A stretch of 64,000 bases of DNA from Alkalicoccobacillus gibsonii (GCF_016798245.1 NZ_JAEUZA010000002.1:372001-436000), one strand, 5' to 3'; shown: positions 17,267 through 27,321, counted from the stretch's first letter. Made by a program: numbers and translations. Notes: generated from the letters alone by a model not told the origin.

Positions 17267-19267
17267 ATGCGAACGAAAAAGAAAAAACAACAGAAAAAAG
17301 GCCTCACTCTGCGGATGAAGCTAATCATTTCATATCTTTTAATATTGATTGTTCCACCTTTAGTCATTGGTTATTTCTCCTATCATAGTGCAAGAGATAA
17401 TACGGAAACGATGATTATGGAAGATGCACTAGATAACATTGAACTAATGGATGGAATGATTCATCAATACATACATTCTCAATCTCAGAACTTAGATTTG
17501 CTTGTCGATGCCTTAGCTGATCAATCATTGGATAATCCAGCAAACGAGACAGAGGCATCTGTCCTTCTAGAGCAATTTAATCTCTCGCAGGATGAAGTTG
17601 AACAGGTAGTGCTTGGGCTGGATAACGGCAACTTTACTTATCAGCCCGCCTCTATTGAATATCCAGATTCTTTTGATGTTAGAGAACGTTCATGGTATCA
17701 GCAGGCTAAAGCGTCTAAGGGTGATATCTTTGTGTCAGCTCCTTACACGTCACTCGCAACAAAAAAAGTTTCGGTTACGTTAGCAAAAGCATTAGAAAAT
17801 GAATCTGGTGTTGTTGCTATCGATTTAGAGCTTGATCAATTAACCGCAATGATAGAATCTAGTAGCGTGGGTAAGGAAGGCTACTTATTTCTTTTAGATC
17901 GGAATCAGAGCTTTATCTCTCATCCAACCAGTGACTTAGGGACTGTTGCACAGGAAGACTTTTTTGCAAAAATGTATCAATCTGAAGCGGGCTCGTTCTC
18001 GTATACTTACGAGTCAGAAGAGAAATATATGAGCTTTTTAACAAATGAACAAACGGGCTGGAAGCTTGCTGGTACGTTTTTCATGGATGAAATAGATGAT
18101 GCTGTGAACCCGATATGGTGGACAACCATTACTGTTATTGGTATTACTTTAGTTCTCGGTTTAATTATGGCAGCTGGTATGGTTCTATCCATTGTACAAC
18201 CAATTCGTCGACTCACTAAGACGGCTGCACGTATTGGAACCGGAGACCTTAGTGAAAGCAAAGAAAAGAAATATACACGTCATGATGAGATTGGACAGCT
18301 TAGCCAATCGTTTGAACAAATGAGGGTATCTTTTCTTGGGCTGCTTCAAGGAGTGTTGGACAAGTCCAATCAAGTCGCCGCCGCATCTGAACAGTTACTT
18401 GCAAGCTCACAGCAAAATACCCAAGCTACTGAGCAGATCACAAAAGCTGTACAAGAAGTAGTGAGTTCGTCTGATGAGCAGACGACATCGATGAAAACGA
18501 GTACCAAAAAAGCGGATCAACTCTATCAATCTGTTCTTCAAATTACAGATGAAACTACTACCGCCAACTCTACAGCAAATCAAGTACAAGATGTCGTTGC
18601 CACAGGTAGTCAAGCAATCAAGTCGAGTATGAACCAGATGAATATCATAAAAGAAACAAGCGTTGCGGTCGCAGAGCGTATAAGTGAGCTCGCTCATAGT
18701 TCAAAGGAAATTAATCAAGTAACCTCACTAATAAAAGAGATTGCAGAACAAACGAATCTACTCGCACTCAATGCGTCCATTGAGGCTGCAAGAGCTGGCG
18801 AGCATGGAAAAGGATTTGCGGTTGTTGCCCAAGAGGTTCGAAAGCTTGCTGAGCAATCGGCGGCTGCGAGCGAACAAATTCACGAGATGATCGTATCAAT
18901 TGAAAAACAAGCAAACCAAGCAACAGATGCGATGCAGGTGGGTGGTTCAGAGGTAGATAACGGAATCAAGGTAGCAGAAGAAGCGGGAAAATCATTTACA
19001 AGGATCGACCAACAAATACGTAGCATGGTCGACAAAATTAACATTGTTACGAATGAAGCGAATCACGTTTCAACAGGGGCAAGGGACTTTGCTAAAGTGT
19101 TTGCGGAGCTTTCTGCGAGTACAGAGGAGAACACTCAAGAAATGCAAACCGTATCAGCTTCAACAGAAGAACAGCTAGCTTCAATGGAGGAAATTGCAAG
19201 CTCGGCAGAAAACCTTTCTGTCTTGTCTGAAGAGCTGCAAAAGCTGGTTCAAGTGTTTAAGTGGTAG
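17267..19267 (+). CDS. Methyl-accepting chemotaxis protein (McpA/TlpA type)
   Basis: 666 residues, like B. subtilis McpA/McpB/TlpA/TlpB. Basic N-terminus, membrane segment ~17-39, an extracellular double-Cache-type sensor to ~280 ([20 protein letters not shown] is a Cache hallmark), membrane segment ~281-306, HAMP, and a long signalling coiled coil. The hairpin tip [20 protein letters not shown] is present, as are Glu/Gln-rich methylation helices. The C-terminus ends QVFKW. Ligand is unknown; in B. subtilis the relatives sense amino acids or pH. AAGGGGAG precedes ATG 17267. A TCCGATAA at 17218 resembles a sigma-D -10 but lacks a matching -35. Confidence 0.92.
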   Translation: MRTKKKKQQKKGLTLRMKLIISYLLILIVPPLVIGYFSYHSARDNTETMIMEDALDNIELMDGMIHQYIHSQSQNLDLLVDALADQSLDNPANETEASVLLEQFNLSQDEVEQVVLGLDNGNFTYQPASIEYPDSFDVRERSWYQQAKASKGDIFVSAPYTSLATKKVSVTLAKALENESGVVAIDLELDQLTAMIESSSVGKEGYLFLLDRNQSFISHPTSDLGTVAQEDFFAKMYQSEAGSFSYTYESEEKYMSFLTNEQTGWKLAGTFFMDEIDDAVNPIWWTTITVIGITLVLGLIMAAGMVLSIVQPIRRLTKTAARIGTGDLSESKEKKYTRHDEIGQLSQSFEQMRVSFLGLLQGVLDKSNQVAAASEQLLASSQQNTQATEQITKAVQEVVSSSDEQTTSMKTSTKKADQLYQSVLQITDETTTANSTANQVQDVVATGSQAIKSSMNQMNIIKETSVAVAERISELAHSSKEINQVTSLIKEIAEQTNLLALNASIEAARAGEHGKGFAVVAQEVRKLAEQSAAASEQIHEMIVSIEKQANQATDAMQVGGSEVDNGIKVAEEAGKSFTRIDQQIRSMVDKINIVTNEANHVSTGARDFAKVFAELSASTEENTQEMQTVSASTEEQLASMEEIASSAENLSVLSEELQKLVQVFKW

Positions 19268-19292
19268 AGGAATAGTAAGATAAAACGTTCAG

Positions 19293-19330
19293 GACGAATG
19301 ATTCCATTTTAGAGTGGCCATTCGTCTTTT
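19293..19330 (+). terminator. Terminator after the chemoreceptor gene
   Basis: Stem GACGAATG / CATTCGTC with an inner CCA/TGG pairing, followed by TTTT. Carries half of the CGAATGATTC family core. Confidence 0.7.
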
Positions 19331-19420
19331 CCATTTTGTTTCACACTTGAACTCTATTATCTGAATATTTTCTTTGGTATAGTGTGATGAGGGTTTATTT
19401 GCGAAAGGTAGTAAAGGATT

Positions 19421-21037
19421 ATGACTTATAAAAAATCAACGAAAAGAAGCTATCGTTTACAGACGGTCATTGTGTTATTTGTTTGTACGGTTCTAGTATT
19501 ATCACTCTCTTTAGCTGGGATACTTGTTGCAATTGATAATGCAAAATCAACAAGGTCTGCTCTTGAGGATAAAGTGTGGACAATTGCCACTTCATTCGCT
19601 AGGTCACCAGTTGTCATAGAAGGACTTGAAAATGAGGAGTCGCAAGCACGATTACTAGAATATACAGAGGAAGTTCAAAGTGAAACAAATGTAGAATATA
19701 TCGTAGTCATCGATATGGAACGTGTTCGTTTAACCCATCCTACACCGGAGATGATAGGAGAGCGCTTTGTAGGGAATGACGTAGAACGAGCCTTTGAAGG
19801 AGAAACCTATTCTTCGACTGCAGAGGGAACACTAGGCGAATCGCTACGCACATTCATTCCTGTTTACAATGAACAAACAGGGGAACAAATAGGAGTGGTA
19901 GCTGTAGGGATGTTAACAGATCATATTAACGCAGCTGTGTATCGCAGTCAGGCTATGGTCTGGATTGGTGGGTTAGTTGGCTTAGTTGCCGGACTCATTG
20001 GCGCTATTTTACTCGCAAGAAAAATAAAACGATCGATGCAAAATCTTGAACCGGTTGAAATTGCGCAATTGCTTGAAAGCAGAGAAGCGATGTTATCCTC
20101 CGTTCAAGAGGGAATCATTGCAGTGGACGCTTATGGTAAAATCATTCTACTTAACGAGGCTGCTGTAAGGATTCTTCAAAAGGCTGGAAAAACAGACCAC
20201 GTATTACATAAGGAAATGGCCGCTGTTTTACCTGAATTTGAGCTAGAGGACGTACTCAAAAACGGAAAGATTCAACGAAATAAACAATTGTCTCTTCAAG
20301 AGCTAGAGTTAGTTGTTAATCGGGTCCCCCTTACGTTAAATGACCAGGGAATAGGGGCGATGGTCACGTTTCAAGACAAAACGGAACTCACACATGCAAT
20401 GGATCAATTATCAGGAGTGAAGTCCTATGCAGAAGCCTTGCGACTACAGACTCACGAATTTATGAATAAGCTACACGTGGTATCAGCAATGGTTCATACT
20501 GAGTCTTATGAGGATCTTCAAGCGTATATTCAAACGATATCAACGTATTATCAAGAAGATGTGGGGTGGATTTCTAGACATGTGAATGACCCGGTATTAG
20601 TTGGATATCTCCTGAACAAGCTAAAAATGGTTAAAAACCAAGGAATAAAGGTTCAACTGATTGGGAAATTTTCGTGGCCATCAATTAAAGATCCAAACCA
20701 GTTAAATGCGTTGATCACGGTGATAGGTAACAGCCTGGATAATGCAGTTGAAGCTCTTCAAGACATAGATGATCCTGTGATTGAGTTAACGATTGATCTT
20801 GATGGAGAACAGATGCTTTGGCAGGCAAAGGATAATGGGAAACAAACAACTCAATCACAGCTCGATCAATTAGTTGATAAAGGAATCTCCACAAAGGGAG
20901 CAGAAAGAGGATACGGTTTATATTTAATGAACACGTATATAAAGGATTCATGTGGAAAACTAACCTTCACTGCAAATGTGGATGGGGGAGTTACATTAAG
21001 GGCCATCGTGCCAATACGAGGAGTAGAACATGATTAA
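19421..21037 (+). CDS. malK: CitA/DcuS-family sensor kinase, MalK-like
   Basis: 538 residues, close to B. subtilis MalK (YufL). Membrane segment ~14-36, extracellular PDC/Cache sensor (NVEYIVVIDMERVRLTHPTP), membrane segment ~178-200, cytoplasmic PAS, then the SpoOB-type phosphoacceptor helix LRLQTHEFMNKLHVVSAM with the His near residue 344, and an HATPase domain (GNSLDNAVEAL; KGISTKGAERGYGLYLM). It senses an extracellular dicarboxylate, most likely malate, and phosphorylates the response regulator encoded next, with which it overlaps by 8 bp. An SLC13 symporter gene lies directly downstream. Confidence 0.88.
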   Translation: MTYKKSTKRSYRLQTVIVLFVCTVLVLSLSLAGILVAIDNAKSTRSALEDKVWTIATSFARSPVVIEGLENEESQARLLEYTEEVQSETNVEYIVVIDMERVRLTHPTPEMIGERFVGNDVERAFEGETYSSTAEGTLGESLRTFIPVYNEQTGEQIGVVAVGMLTDHINAAVYRSQAMVWIGGLVGLVAGLIGAILLARKIKRSMQNLEPVEIAQLLESREAMLSSVQEGIIAVDAYGKIILLNEAAVRILQKAGKTDHVLHKEMAAVLPEFELEDVLKNGKIQRNKQLSLQELELVVNRVPLTLNDQGIGAMVTFQDKTELTHAMDQLSGVKSYAEALRLQTHEFMNKLHVVSAMVHTESYEDLQAYIQTISTYYQEDVGWISRHVNDPVLVGYLLNKLKMVKNQGIKVQLIGKFSWPSIKDPNQLNALITVIGNSLDNAVEALQDIDDPVIELTIDLDGEQMLWQAKDNGKQTTQSQLDQLVDKGISTKGAERGYGLYLMNTYIKDSCGKLTFTANVDGGVTLRAIVPIRGVEHD

Positions 21038-21743
21038 CGTTTTAATTGTTGAAGATGACCCAATGGTTGCGAAGTTTAACAGGATCTATCTTGAACAGAT
21101 ATCTGGATTTTCTTTAATAGGTACAGCAAGCTCAATCAAGGAAGCTTGGGAGATTATTGAAGAGCAAGAGGTTGAATTAATCTTACTCGACTTATATGTG
21201 AATAATGAAAATGGTTTAGATTTAGTATCAGAGCTTCGGGCAAAGCGAATTGAAACGGATGTGATTGTTGTAAGTTCGGCTAATGATCAGTCGTCTATTC
21301 AAACAGCTCTTCGTTATGGAGCTGTTGACTATTTAATGAAACCTTTTGATTTTGACCGATTTAAAGAAGCACTACTCCAATATGCTGATCAATTTAACCA
21401 GCTAAAGGCAGAAGCATTAAAGCAAGAACAAGTGGATCAACTGTTTCTAAATCGTAGTAAAGAGCCTATAGGAGAGCAAGAGGAGCTACCTAAAGGAATC
21501 ACGAAGCCTACGTACAAAAAAGTCTTTCAGGAGATTAATCAATTGAGTGGATGGTTCTCTACAGCTGAGTTATCAGATGCCTCTGCAATTTCTAGAGTTT
21601 CTCTTAGAAAATATCTACGTTACTTAGAAGAACAAGGAATGGTTGAGAGCAGAGTATCGTATGAAGGAACGGGAAGGCCACTTAATCAATTTAGACTAAG
21701 TCAAAAAGGCAATGAGTACTTTATGTCTCTGTTATCAGAGTAA
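21030..21743 (+). CDS. malR: CitB/DcuR-family response regulator, MalR-like
   Basis: 237 residues. Receiver domain with IVEDDPMVAKFN and the phospho-acceptor in LILLDLYV (Asp near residue 53), conserved VVSSAND and lysine in DYLMKPFDF. The C-terminal winged helix (SGWFSTAELSDASAISRVSL, then RKYLRYLEEQGMV) is typical of CitB/DcuR/MalR regulators. The start overlaps malK, so the two are translationally coupled. Expected targets are C4-dicarboxylate carriers; the symporter 110 bp downstream and the yflS homologue at 9.9 kb are the candidates in this window. Confidence 0.88.
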   Translation: MINVLIVEDDPMVAKFNRIYLEQISGFSLIGTASSIKEAWEIIEEQEVELILLDLYVNNENGLDLVSELRAKRIETDVIVVSSANDQSSIQTALRYGAVDYLMKPFDFDRFKEALLQYADQFNQLKAEALKQEQVDQLFLNRSKEPIGEQEELPKGITKPTYKKVFQEINQLSGWFSTAELSDASAISRVSLRKYLRYLEEQGMVESRVSYEGTGRPLNQFRLSQKGNEYFMSLLSE

Positions 21744-21822
21744 CTCATTGCTTTCAAAAGTTACATAAGCCTAATCATTAGTTTCTTTTAGTGGACGTAC
21801 GTATAAATATGCTTCAGAATAC

Positions 21823-21836
21823 AGTAAACGCTTTCA
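21823..21836 (+). promoter_or_regulatory. cre site (CcpA operator) before the dicarboxylate symporter
   Basis: AGTAAACGCTTTCA matches the cre consensus TGWAANCGNTNWCA at 13 of 14 positions (first base differs). It lies 17 bp before the start codon, a place where CcpA would block elongation or initiation. Confidence 0.65.
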
Positions 21837-21853
21837 TTAGGGGGAATAAATAG

Positions 21854-23527
21854 ATGAAAACTCTCACTCAAGGAATTTGGCAAAGTTTGTGGCAATCACA
21901 TCGTCAAACAAAACGTTTGTTGAATGTATTTGCTTATCAAAAGGATTCAGCTGCCAGACAGAGAACCAAACAGAATTCGGGTGAAGGGGCAGATAATCAA
22001 GCTCCTAAACCAAATTCAAATAAAGAACCCAAAGAAAAGAAACCTTATAAAACGCCTCAACTCGTCGGGCTCATACTTGGACCTGTTCTTTTCTTATTAA
22101 CTCTTCTTTTCTTTCAACCTGATGGGCTGTCCTTTGAAGGTAAGGCCGTCTTAGCGGTCACACTTTGGGTAGCCACGTGGTGGATTACCGAAGCGATGCC
22201 AATTCCAGCAACGTCATTATTACCGATAATTTTACTGCCTTTAACAGGTGCGCTTGAATCAAGTGCAGTTGCATCATCTTATGGGAATGATATTATCTTT
22301 TTATTCTTGGGTGGTTTCTTTATCGCGACAGCAATGGAGAAGTGGAACCTTCATAAACGACTGGCCTTATTAATTATTTCGTTAATTGGAACGAGTACGC
22401 AACGGATTTTACTTGGGTTTATGGTAGCAACGGGATTCTTATCAATGTGGGTCTCAAATACAGCTGCGGTTATGATGATGATCCCAATGGGACTTGCCAT
22501 CACTGCACAAGTAGCAGATGCATTAAAAGGTAAGCCGGAGGAGAAAGAACTTCCTAAATTTGAAAAAGCCTTAATTTTTGGAATTGGGTACGCAGGAACG
22601 ATTGGTGGATTGGGAACATTAATTGGAACACCGCCAAATATCATTCTTGCTGCACAGATAAAAGCGTTATTTGATGTTGAGCTTTCATTTGCCCTTTGGA
22701 TGCTTTTTGCTGCACCAGTTGTTGTATTTTTAATTCTTTTCACTTGGATTTATTTAGGGCGATTTGCCTTTAAAATTAAGATTAAAGGATTACCTGGTGG
22801 AAAAGAAGTAATTACGAAAGAACGTAAGGCGCTTGGGAAGATGTCCTTTGAAGAGGGTACAGTTTTGGTTGTCTTTGTTGTCACGGCTTTAATGTGGGTA
22901 ACAAGAGAACTGGTTTGGACAAGATGGTTTGAGGGTCTTGATCTAACCGATGGAATCATTGCAATGGTAGCAACGGCTGCCTTATTCCTTCTACCGGCTT
23001 CAAAGAAGTTTGGAACTCGTATCCTGGAATGGAAAGACTCAAAAGACATTCCATGGGGAGTGCTTCTACTCTTTGGAGGGGGTCTTGCGATTGCTTCAGG
23101 CTTCACATCCTCTGGGCTTTCTGATTGGATGGGTGAGCAGCTTCAAGTATTAGATGGTATGCATATCTTTATCGTTATCCTTGCTTCGACCTTACTAATC
23201 ATGGCTTTAACCGAAATCACGTCCAATACAGCAACGGCTACAATGATTCTACCAATTGTTGCAGCACTAGCAGTCGCCATAAATATCCATCCGTACGCAG
23301 TGATGGTTCCGTGTGCAATGGCTGCAAACTGTGCATTCATGCTACCGGTAGGAACGCCGCCAAATGCTATCATATTTGGGACGGGTAAGCTTAAAATCAT
23401 TGAAATGGTGCGTGTCGGATTTATCGTCAATATCATTGCAACGGTATTAATTATTGCAGCGGTCTACTTAATGCTGCCTCTATTATGGGGAATTGATCTG
23501 TCTGTCTTCCCAGAGAATTTTAGATAA
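21854..23527 (+). CDS. SLC13/DASS-family sodium:dicarboxylate symporter (SdcS-like)
   Basis: 557 residues. After a 65-residue hydrophilic N-terminal tail it has about 11-12 membrane segments of the NaDC/SdcS type. The two substrate/sodium motifs are present: SNTAAVMMMIPMG and the late TSNTATATMILPI, along with IGTPPN and VGTPPNAI. Such carriers import succinate, fumarate or malate with sodium. The gene follows malKR and has a cre site before its start, which fits dicarboxylate induction and carbon catabolite repression. GGGGG lies upstream of ATG 21854. The long cytoplasmic tail is unlike S. aureus SdcS and has no recognised domain. Confidence 0.88.
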   Translation: MKTLTQGIWQSLWQSHRQTKRLLNVFAYQKDSAARQRTKQNSGEGADNQAPKPNSNKEPKEKKPYKTPQLVGLILGPVLFLLTLLFFQPDGLSFEGKAVLAVTLWVATWWITEAMPIPATSLLPIILLPLTGALESSAVASSYGNDIIFLFLGGFFIATAMEKWNLHKRLALLIISLIGTSTQRILLGFMVATGFLSMWVSNTAAVMMMIPMGLAITAQVADALKGKPEEKELPKFEKALIFGIGYAGTIGGLGTLIGTPPNIILAAQIKALFDVELSFALWMLFAAPVVVFLILFTWIYLGRFAFKIKIKGLPGGKEVITKERKALGKMSFEEGTVLVVFVVTALMWVTRELVWTRWFEGLDLTDGIIAMVATAALFLLPASKKFGTRILEWKDSKDIPWGVLLLFGGGLAIASGFTSSGLSDWMGEQLQVLDGMHIFIVILASTLLIMALTEITSNTATATMILPIVAALAVAINIHPYAVMVPCAMAANCAFMLPVGTPPNAIIFGTGKLKIIEMVRVGFIVNIIATVLIIAAVYLMLPLLWGIDLSVFPENFR

Positions 23528-23545
23528 ACTGTAATGTAACAAAAG

Positions 23546-23588
23546 GCATTTTAGATGGGAGCGATGTAACCATCTAAAATGCTTTTTT
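23546..23588 (+). terminator. Terminator after the dicarboxylate symporter
   Basis: Perfect 13-bp stem GCATTTTAGATGG / CCATCTAAAATGC, 11-base loop, run of T. Confidence 0.9.
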
Positions 23589-23676
23589 GATTTATAGGCA
23601 ACACTCGTTTCATTTAGGGGAGGCTATGATACACTTAATTTACTTACATAATGAACAACGAAAGGAAGATGTTATC

Positions 23677-25044
23677 ATGTCATCTCAAGTATCCCAGTAC
23701 ATTCGTGACAACCGTCAGCAGCATTTAGATCAGCTTATTGAGTTTCTGCGTATTCCAAGTATCAGTGCGTTATCAGACCACAAAGAAGACGTTAGAAAAG
23801 CAGCAGAATGGGTGGTTGAATCACTCAAAGGGGCAGGGCTTACAACGGCTCAATTAATGGAGACACCTGGTCACCCGGTTGTATACGGAGAATGGAGTCA
23901 TCCAGACAATACACACACTATTCTTGTATATGGACATTATGATGTACAGCCTGTTGATCCGGTGAATTTGTGGGACAGCCCTCCTTTTGAACCGGTTATT
24001 CACGATGAGAAGCTTTATGCACGTGGTGCGAGTGATGATAAGGGACAAACCTTTATGCACGTGAAAGCAGTAGAAGCGATGCTTAAAGTGAATGGGACAT
24101 TACCTTTTAATGTGAAATTCCTCATCGAAGGAGAAGAAGAAATCGGAAGTCCAAGTCTAGATGCGTTTGTATCAGAACATAAAGACTTACTTGCCTCCGA
24201 CATTTTAATGATCTCGGATACACCGATCCTCGGAAAAGGAAAACCTGCTGTCTGCACTGGATTGCGTGGCTTATGCAGTCTCCAAGTCGATGTAAAAGGG
24301 GCAAAGGGTGACCTTCATTCAGGATTGTATGGAGGAGCCGTACAAAACTCCATTCATGCACTTGTCCAATTACTTAGTACGCTGAGAGATGAAGAGGGAA
24401 GAATTCAAGTAGAAGGCTTCTACGATGGTGTGATTGAGCCAACTGAAGAAGAGCGAGAAGGCTACAAAAAGCTTGGAAATTACGAGGAAGAGCTTAAGTC
24501 AGAACTGGACGTGAGTGAGCTGTTTGGAGAAGCAGGATACACTGCACGCGAACATACATGGGTGCGTCCGACTCTAGAAGTAAACGGTATTTATGGAGGG
24601 TTTCAAGGAGAAGGCGTTAAAACCGTTATTCCTTCTCTTGCACATGCAAAAATCACATGTCGACTTGTTCCTGGACAGGATCCAGATACCATTTCAGAGC
24701 TAATTGAAAAACATCTAGAGGCTCATACTCCACCTGGGGTCACTGTAAACACCACTCGATTTGATAAAGGAAAACCGTTCCTTGCACCAACGGATCATCC
24801 TGCCTTTAAAACAGCAACAGATTCCTATGAAAAAGTGTACGGAGAACCGGCTCTTTTCACACGTATGGGCGGATCGATCCCTGTTGTTGAAACGTTCGAC
24901 CAAGTACTTTCAATCCCTATTTTGTTAATGGGCTTCGGATTGCCAAGTGAGAATTTCCATGCGCCGAATGAGCATTTCCATTTAGAGAATTATGACAAGG
25001 GCATTGAAACATTACTAACATTCTGGGATACACTTTCATTATAA
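23677..25044 (+). CDS. M20-family dipeptidase (CNDP/DUG1-like)
   Basis: 455 residues, M20 metallopeptidase with two-zinc site: His in VYGHYDVQPVD, Asp in ARGASDDKGQ, the catalytic Glu pair in EGEEEIGS, and a late His in SENFHAPNEHF. A dimerisation lid domain sits between residues ~200 and 360. Members hydrolyse dipeptides in the cytoplasm without strong specificity. ATG 23677 is used because GAAAGGAAG stands in front and the family N-terminus starts there; the frame extends upstream to 23587 without a ribosome site. The HAD gene begins 28 bp downstream and may be co-transcribed. Confidence 0.88.
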   Translation: MSSQVSQYIRDNRQQHLDQLIEFLRIPSISALSDHKEDVRKAAEWVVESLKGAGLTTAQLMETPGHPVVYGEWSHPDNTHTILVYGHYDVQPVDPVNLWDSPPFEPVIHDEKLYARGASDDKGQTFMHVKAVEAMLKVNGTLPFNVKFLIEGEEEIGSPSLDAFVSEHKDLLASDILMISDTPILGKGKPAVCTGLRGLCSLQVDVKGAKGDLHSGLYGGAVQNSIHALVQLLSTLRDEEGRIQVEGFYDGVIEPTEEEREGYKKLGNYEEELKSELDVSELFGEAGYTAREHTWVRPTLEVNGIYGGFQGEGVKTVIPSLAHAKITCRLVPGQDPDTISELIEKHLEAHTPPGVTVNTTRFDKGKPFLAPTDHPAFKTATDSYEKVYGEPALFTRMGGSIPVVETFDQVLSIPILLMGFGLPSENFHAPNEHFHLENYDKGIETLLTFWDTLSL

Positions 25045-25072
25045 ACATCGTCACAAGAGATAGGAGATTACC

Positions 25073-25825
25073 ATGACTACACAGACAGAGAAAAAAGAAA
25101 TTAAACTAGTTGCATTAGATATTGACGGAACATTGCTTAACTCAGCTCACACTTTATCAGAAGAGAATATCGCAGCCATTAAAGAAGCACAGGATAAAGG
25201 CGTATATGTTGTTCTAAGTACAGGACGTTCATTAATGACAACGAGTGAACACGCAGAAACATTAAAGCTTACATCGTACCTTGTTACTGTAAACGGGAGC
25301 GAGATTTGGGATCGTGACTTAAACCTCGTTGAAAGAAATAAGCTGGATAGCCAGTTTGTTCAGAAAATGTGGGACCTTCGTAACGAACATGGTACACATG
25401 CTTGGGCTACATCAGTGGACAAAGTATGGAGAAACGAAATGCCTGAGGATATTCATCAGTCAGAATGGTTGAAGTTTGGCTTTGATGTGATGGATGATGA
25501 AACTAGGCTCACGATCTTAAAAGAACTTCAGTCGCACCCAGAGCTAGAGATCAGTAACTCAAGCCCTACTAACCTTGAAATCAACGCAGCTGGGGTGAAC
25601 AAAGCCCAAGGACTAAAGAAAGTGTGTGAGTTTCTTGGACTAACGATGGATCAAGTCATGGCTGTTGGTGACAGCTTAAATGATTTAGCTATGATTAAAG
25701 AGGCAGGTCTAGGTGTGGCAATGGGCAACGCTCAACTGCTTGTAAAAGATACAGCTGATTGGGTAACAACGACAAATGATGAAGCTGGAGTGGCTCATGC
25801 GATCAGAACGTGGGTACTCTCATAA
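25073..25825 (+). CDS. Cof-type HAD-IIB phosphatase
   Basis: 250 residues. HAD motif I is ALDIDGTLL (nucleophile and acid Asp near residues 17 and 19), motif II STGRS, motif III and IV region KAQGLKKV ... VGDSLNDLAMI. The cap is a short IIB type; the protein is some 20-30 residues shorter than most Cof enzymes. The family dephosphorylates sugar phosphates, flavin or pyridoxal phosphates, and the substrate cannot be read here. TAGGAG precedes ATG 25073. The GNAT gene follows within 16 bp, so the three genes from 23.7 kb may form one transcript ending at the 26.4 kb terminator. Confidence 0.85.
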   Translation: MTTQTEKKEIKLVALDIDGTLLNSAHTLSEENIAAIKEAQDKGVYVVLSTGRSLMTTSEHAETLKLTSYLVTVNGSEIWDRDLNLVERNKLDSQFVQKMWDLRNEHGTHAWATSVDKVWRNEMPEDIHQSEWLKFGFDVMDDETRLTILKELQSHPELEISNSSPTNLEINAAGVNKAQGLKKVCEFLGLTMDQVMAVGDSLNDLAMIKEAGLGVAMGNAQLLVKDTADWVTTTNDEAGVAHAIRTWVLS

Positions 25826-25840
25826 GGCAGGTGATCCGAC

Positions 25841-26338
25841 GTGGAGAACGCTGTGATTGCAGACATTACACCTGAGGATGCAGTGGAGGTCATTCACTGG
25901 AAGTACGAGGTACCCTACGACTTTTATAATATTCGAGCGCAGGCTGAAGCAATGCAGGAATTTCTGATGAACCCTTATTATACCGTTCGGTGCGAGGGGA
26001 AGCTTGTTGGCATCTTTTGTATTGGTACCTCTGCCCAAGTGCCCGAAGGTCGAGCAACGGGTATGTACGTGGAACGATTTATTGATATTGGTCTTGGAAT
26101 GGCACCTAAGCAAACAGGACAGGGAAGGGGACGTGAATTTTTTCAAAGGATCGTCACCTTCTTAAAAGAAACGTATCCCAATACTGGGGTACGACTGTCT
26201 GTCGCGACGTTTAATCAACGGGCCATCAAGCTGTACGAATCGATTGGGTTTCACCGTGTCGCGTCCTTTCCAGCAGCGGATGCAGACTTCATTATTATGA
26301 CGCATCCTACGCTTCTTGCTGTGGATGAAACGAATTAG
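25841..26338 (+). CDS. GNAT-family N-acetyltransferase
   Basis: 165 residues with the acetyl-CoA-binding core GLGMAPKQTGQGRGREFFQ (a version of QxxGxG/A) and the terminal VATFNQRAIKLYESIGF common to RimI-like acetyltransferases. Small-molecule or protein N-acetylation is expected; the acceptor is unknown. It starts with GTG 25841 shortly after AGGTGAT and probably shares a message with the preceding HAD gene. Confidence 0.82.
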   Translation: MENAVIADITPEDAVEVIHWKYEVPYDFYNIRAQAEAMQEFLMNPYYTVRCEGKLVGIFCIGTSAQVPEGRATGMYVERFIDIGLGMAPKQTGQGRGREFFQRIVTFLKETYPNTGVRLSVATFNQRAIKLYESIGFHRVASFPAADADFIIMTHPTLLAVDETN

Positions 26339-26374
26339 AAAGAGCGTGGGACATAACTAATAATCGATACAAAA

Positions 26375-26418
26375 ATGGCGAATGATTCTACGATCGAATC
26401 ACTCGCCATTCGTGTTTT
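26375..26418. terminator. Bidirectional terminator between the GNAT gene and mntD
   Basis: 14-bp stem ATGGCGAATGATTC / GAATCACTCGCCAT with one mismatch, loop TACGATC, then a T run. Preceded by GGGACATAACTAA, also found in similar form before the 11.3 kb copy. Confidence 0.8.
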
Positions 26419-27321
26419 TTAATTTGTACTTTTGCTTAACGTAGTCTTTTGCACATTTTGTGGTCGGATCCACTTAGAGATAACCCCGTGTGTTGGAGAG
26501 AAGATAAAGCTAATCACAAACACAATTCCTGTTGAAAAGGCCATTGAACCTGATACGGAGGTATCCAACCACACAGCAATGTAATAACCAGCGATTGAAG
26601 AAACCACACCGAATAATGCACTTAGTAAGAGCATTACTGACAAGCGCTCTGTCCACAAGTAGGCAGAAGCTGCCGGTGTAATCAACATCGCAACAACGAG
26701 AATGGCTCCAACTGCATCAAAGGAGGCAACCGTTGTTAAAGACACAAGTGTCATGAATAAGTAATGAAGTCCAACCACGGGCAGACCAAGACTTGCAGCA
26801 AGTGCAGGGTCAAAAGCAGTGAGCTTCCATTCTTTATAAAAGGCTAAAATAAGCCCGAGCACAAGAAGGAACACGCAGAATAACGTCAAGGTTGCGACAG
26901 GCACTTCAAACCCGATGAAAGGTAGAGTAACTGTATTCCATGGGATAAATGCAATCTCTCCCATTAACGTGTGTTTAATATCAAGGTGAGTATTCCCGAT
27001 ACTTGTTGAAACCAAGATGACCCCGATAGCAAACAAACTCGTGAAGACCACTCCAATTGATGCATCATACTGTACGCCCTTTGATTGAAACCACTGAACA
27101 AGGTAAGTGGTTAATAGTCCAGCTAGAGCGGCACCGATCAGCATATGGACACCTTCTAAGCTATGTGTAACCATAAAGGCAAGTACGATGCCAAGGAGTA
27201 CCGTATGACTAATCGCATCTGCCATCATCGCCATCCGTCTTAAAACTAAGAATACCCCGATCATTCCACACGACATTCCAACTAAAGAAGCGGTAATAAG
27301 TATCCAAGCTACATATGTCAT
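26419..27321 (-). CDS. mntD: Manganese ABC transporter permease (second permease)
   Basis: 300 residues, about eight membrane segments, ABC-3 (ZnuB/MntB) family: GVFLVLRRMAMMADAISHTVLLGIV, and LVVAMLITPAASAYLWT in the late half. It pairs with the other permease to form the membrane channel for Mn(II) (or Zn) import. Its ATG overlaps the upstream permease stop by four bases, showing translational coupling. Last gene of the four-gene mnt operon; a shared terminator separates it from the GNAT gene. Confidence 0.87.
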   Translation of the reverse strand: MTYVAWILITASLVGMSCGMIGVFLVLRRMAMMADAISHTVLLGIVLAFMVTHSLEGVHMLIGAALAGLLTTYLVQWFQSKGVQYDASIGVVFTSLFAIGVILVSTSIGNTHLDIKHTLMGEIAFIPWNTVTLPFIGFEVPVATLTLFCVFLLVLGLILAFYKEWKLTAFDPALAASLGLPVVGLHYLFMTLVSLTTVASFDAVGAILVVAMLITPAASAYLWTERLSVMLLLSALFGVVSSIAGYYIAVWLDTSVSGSMAFSTGIVFVISFIFSPTHGVISKWIRPQNVQKTTLSKSTN

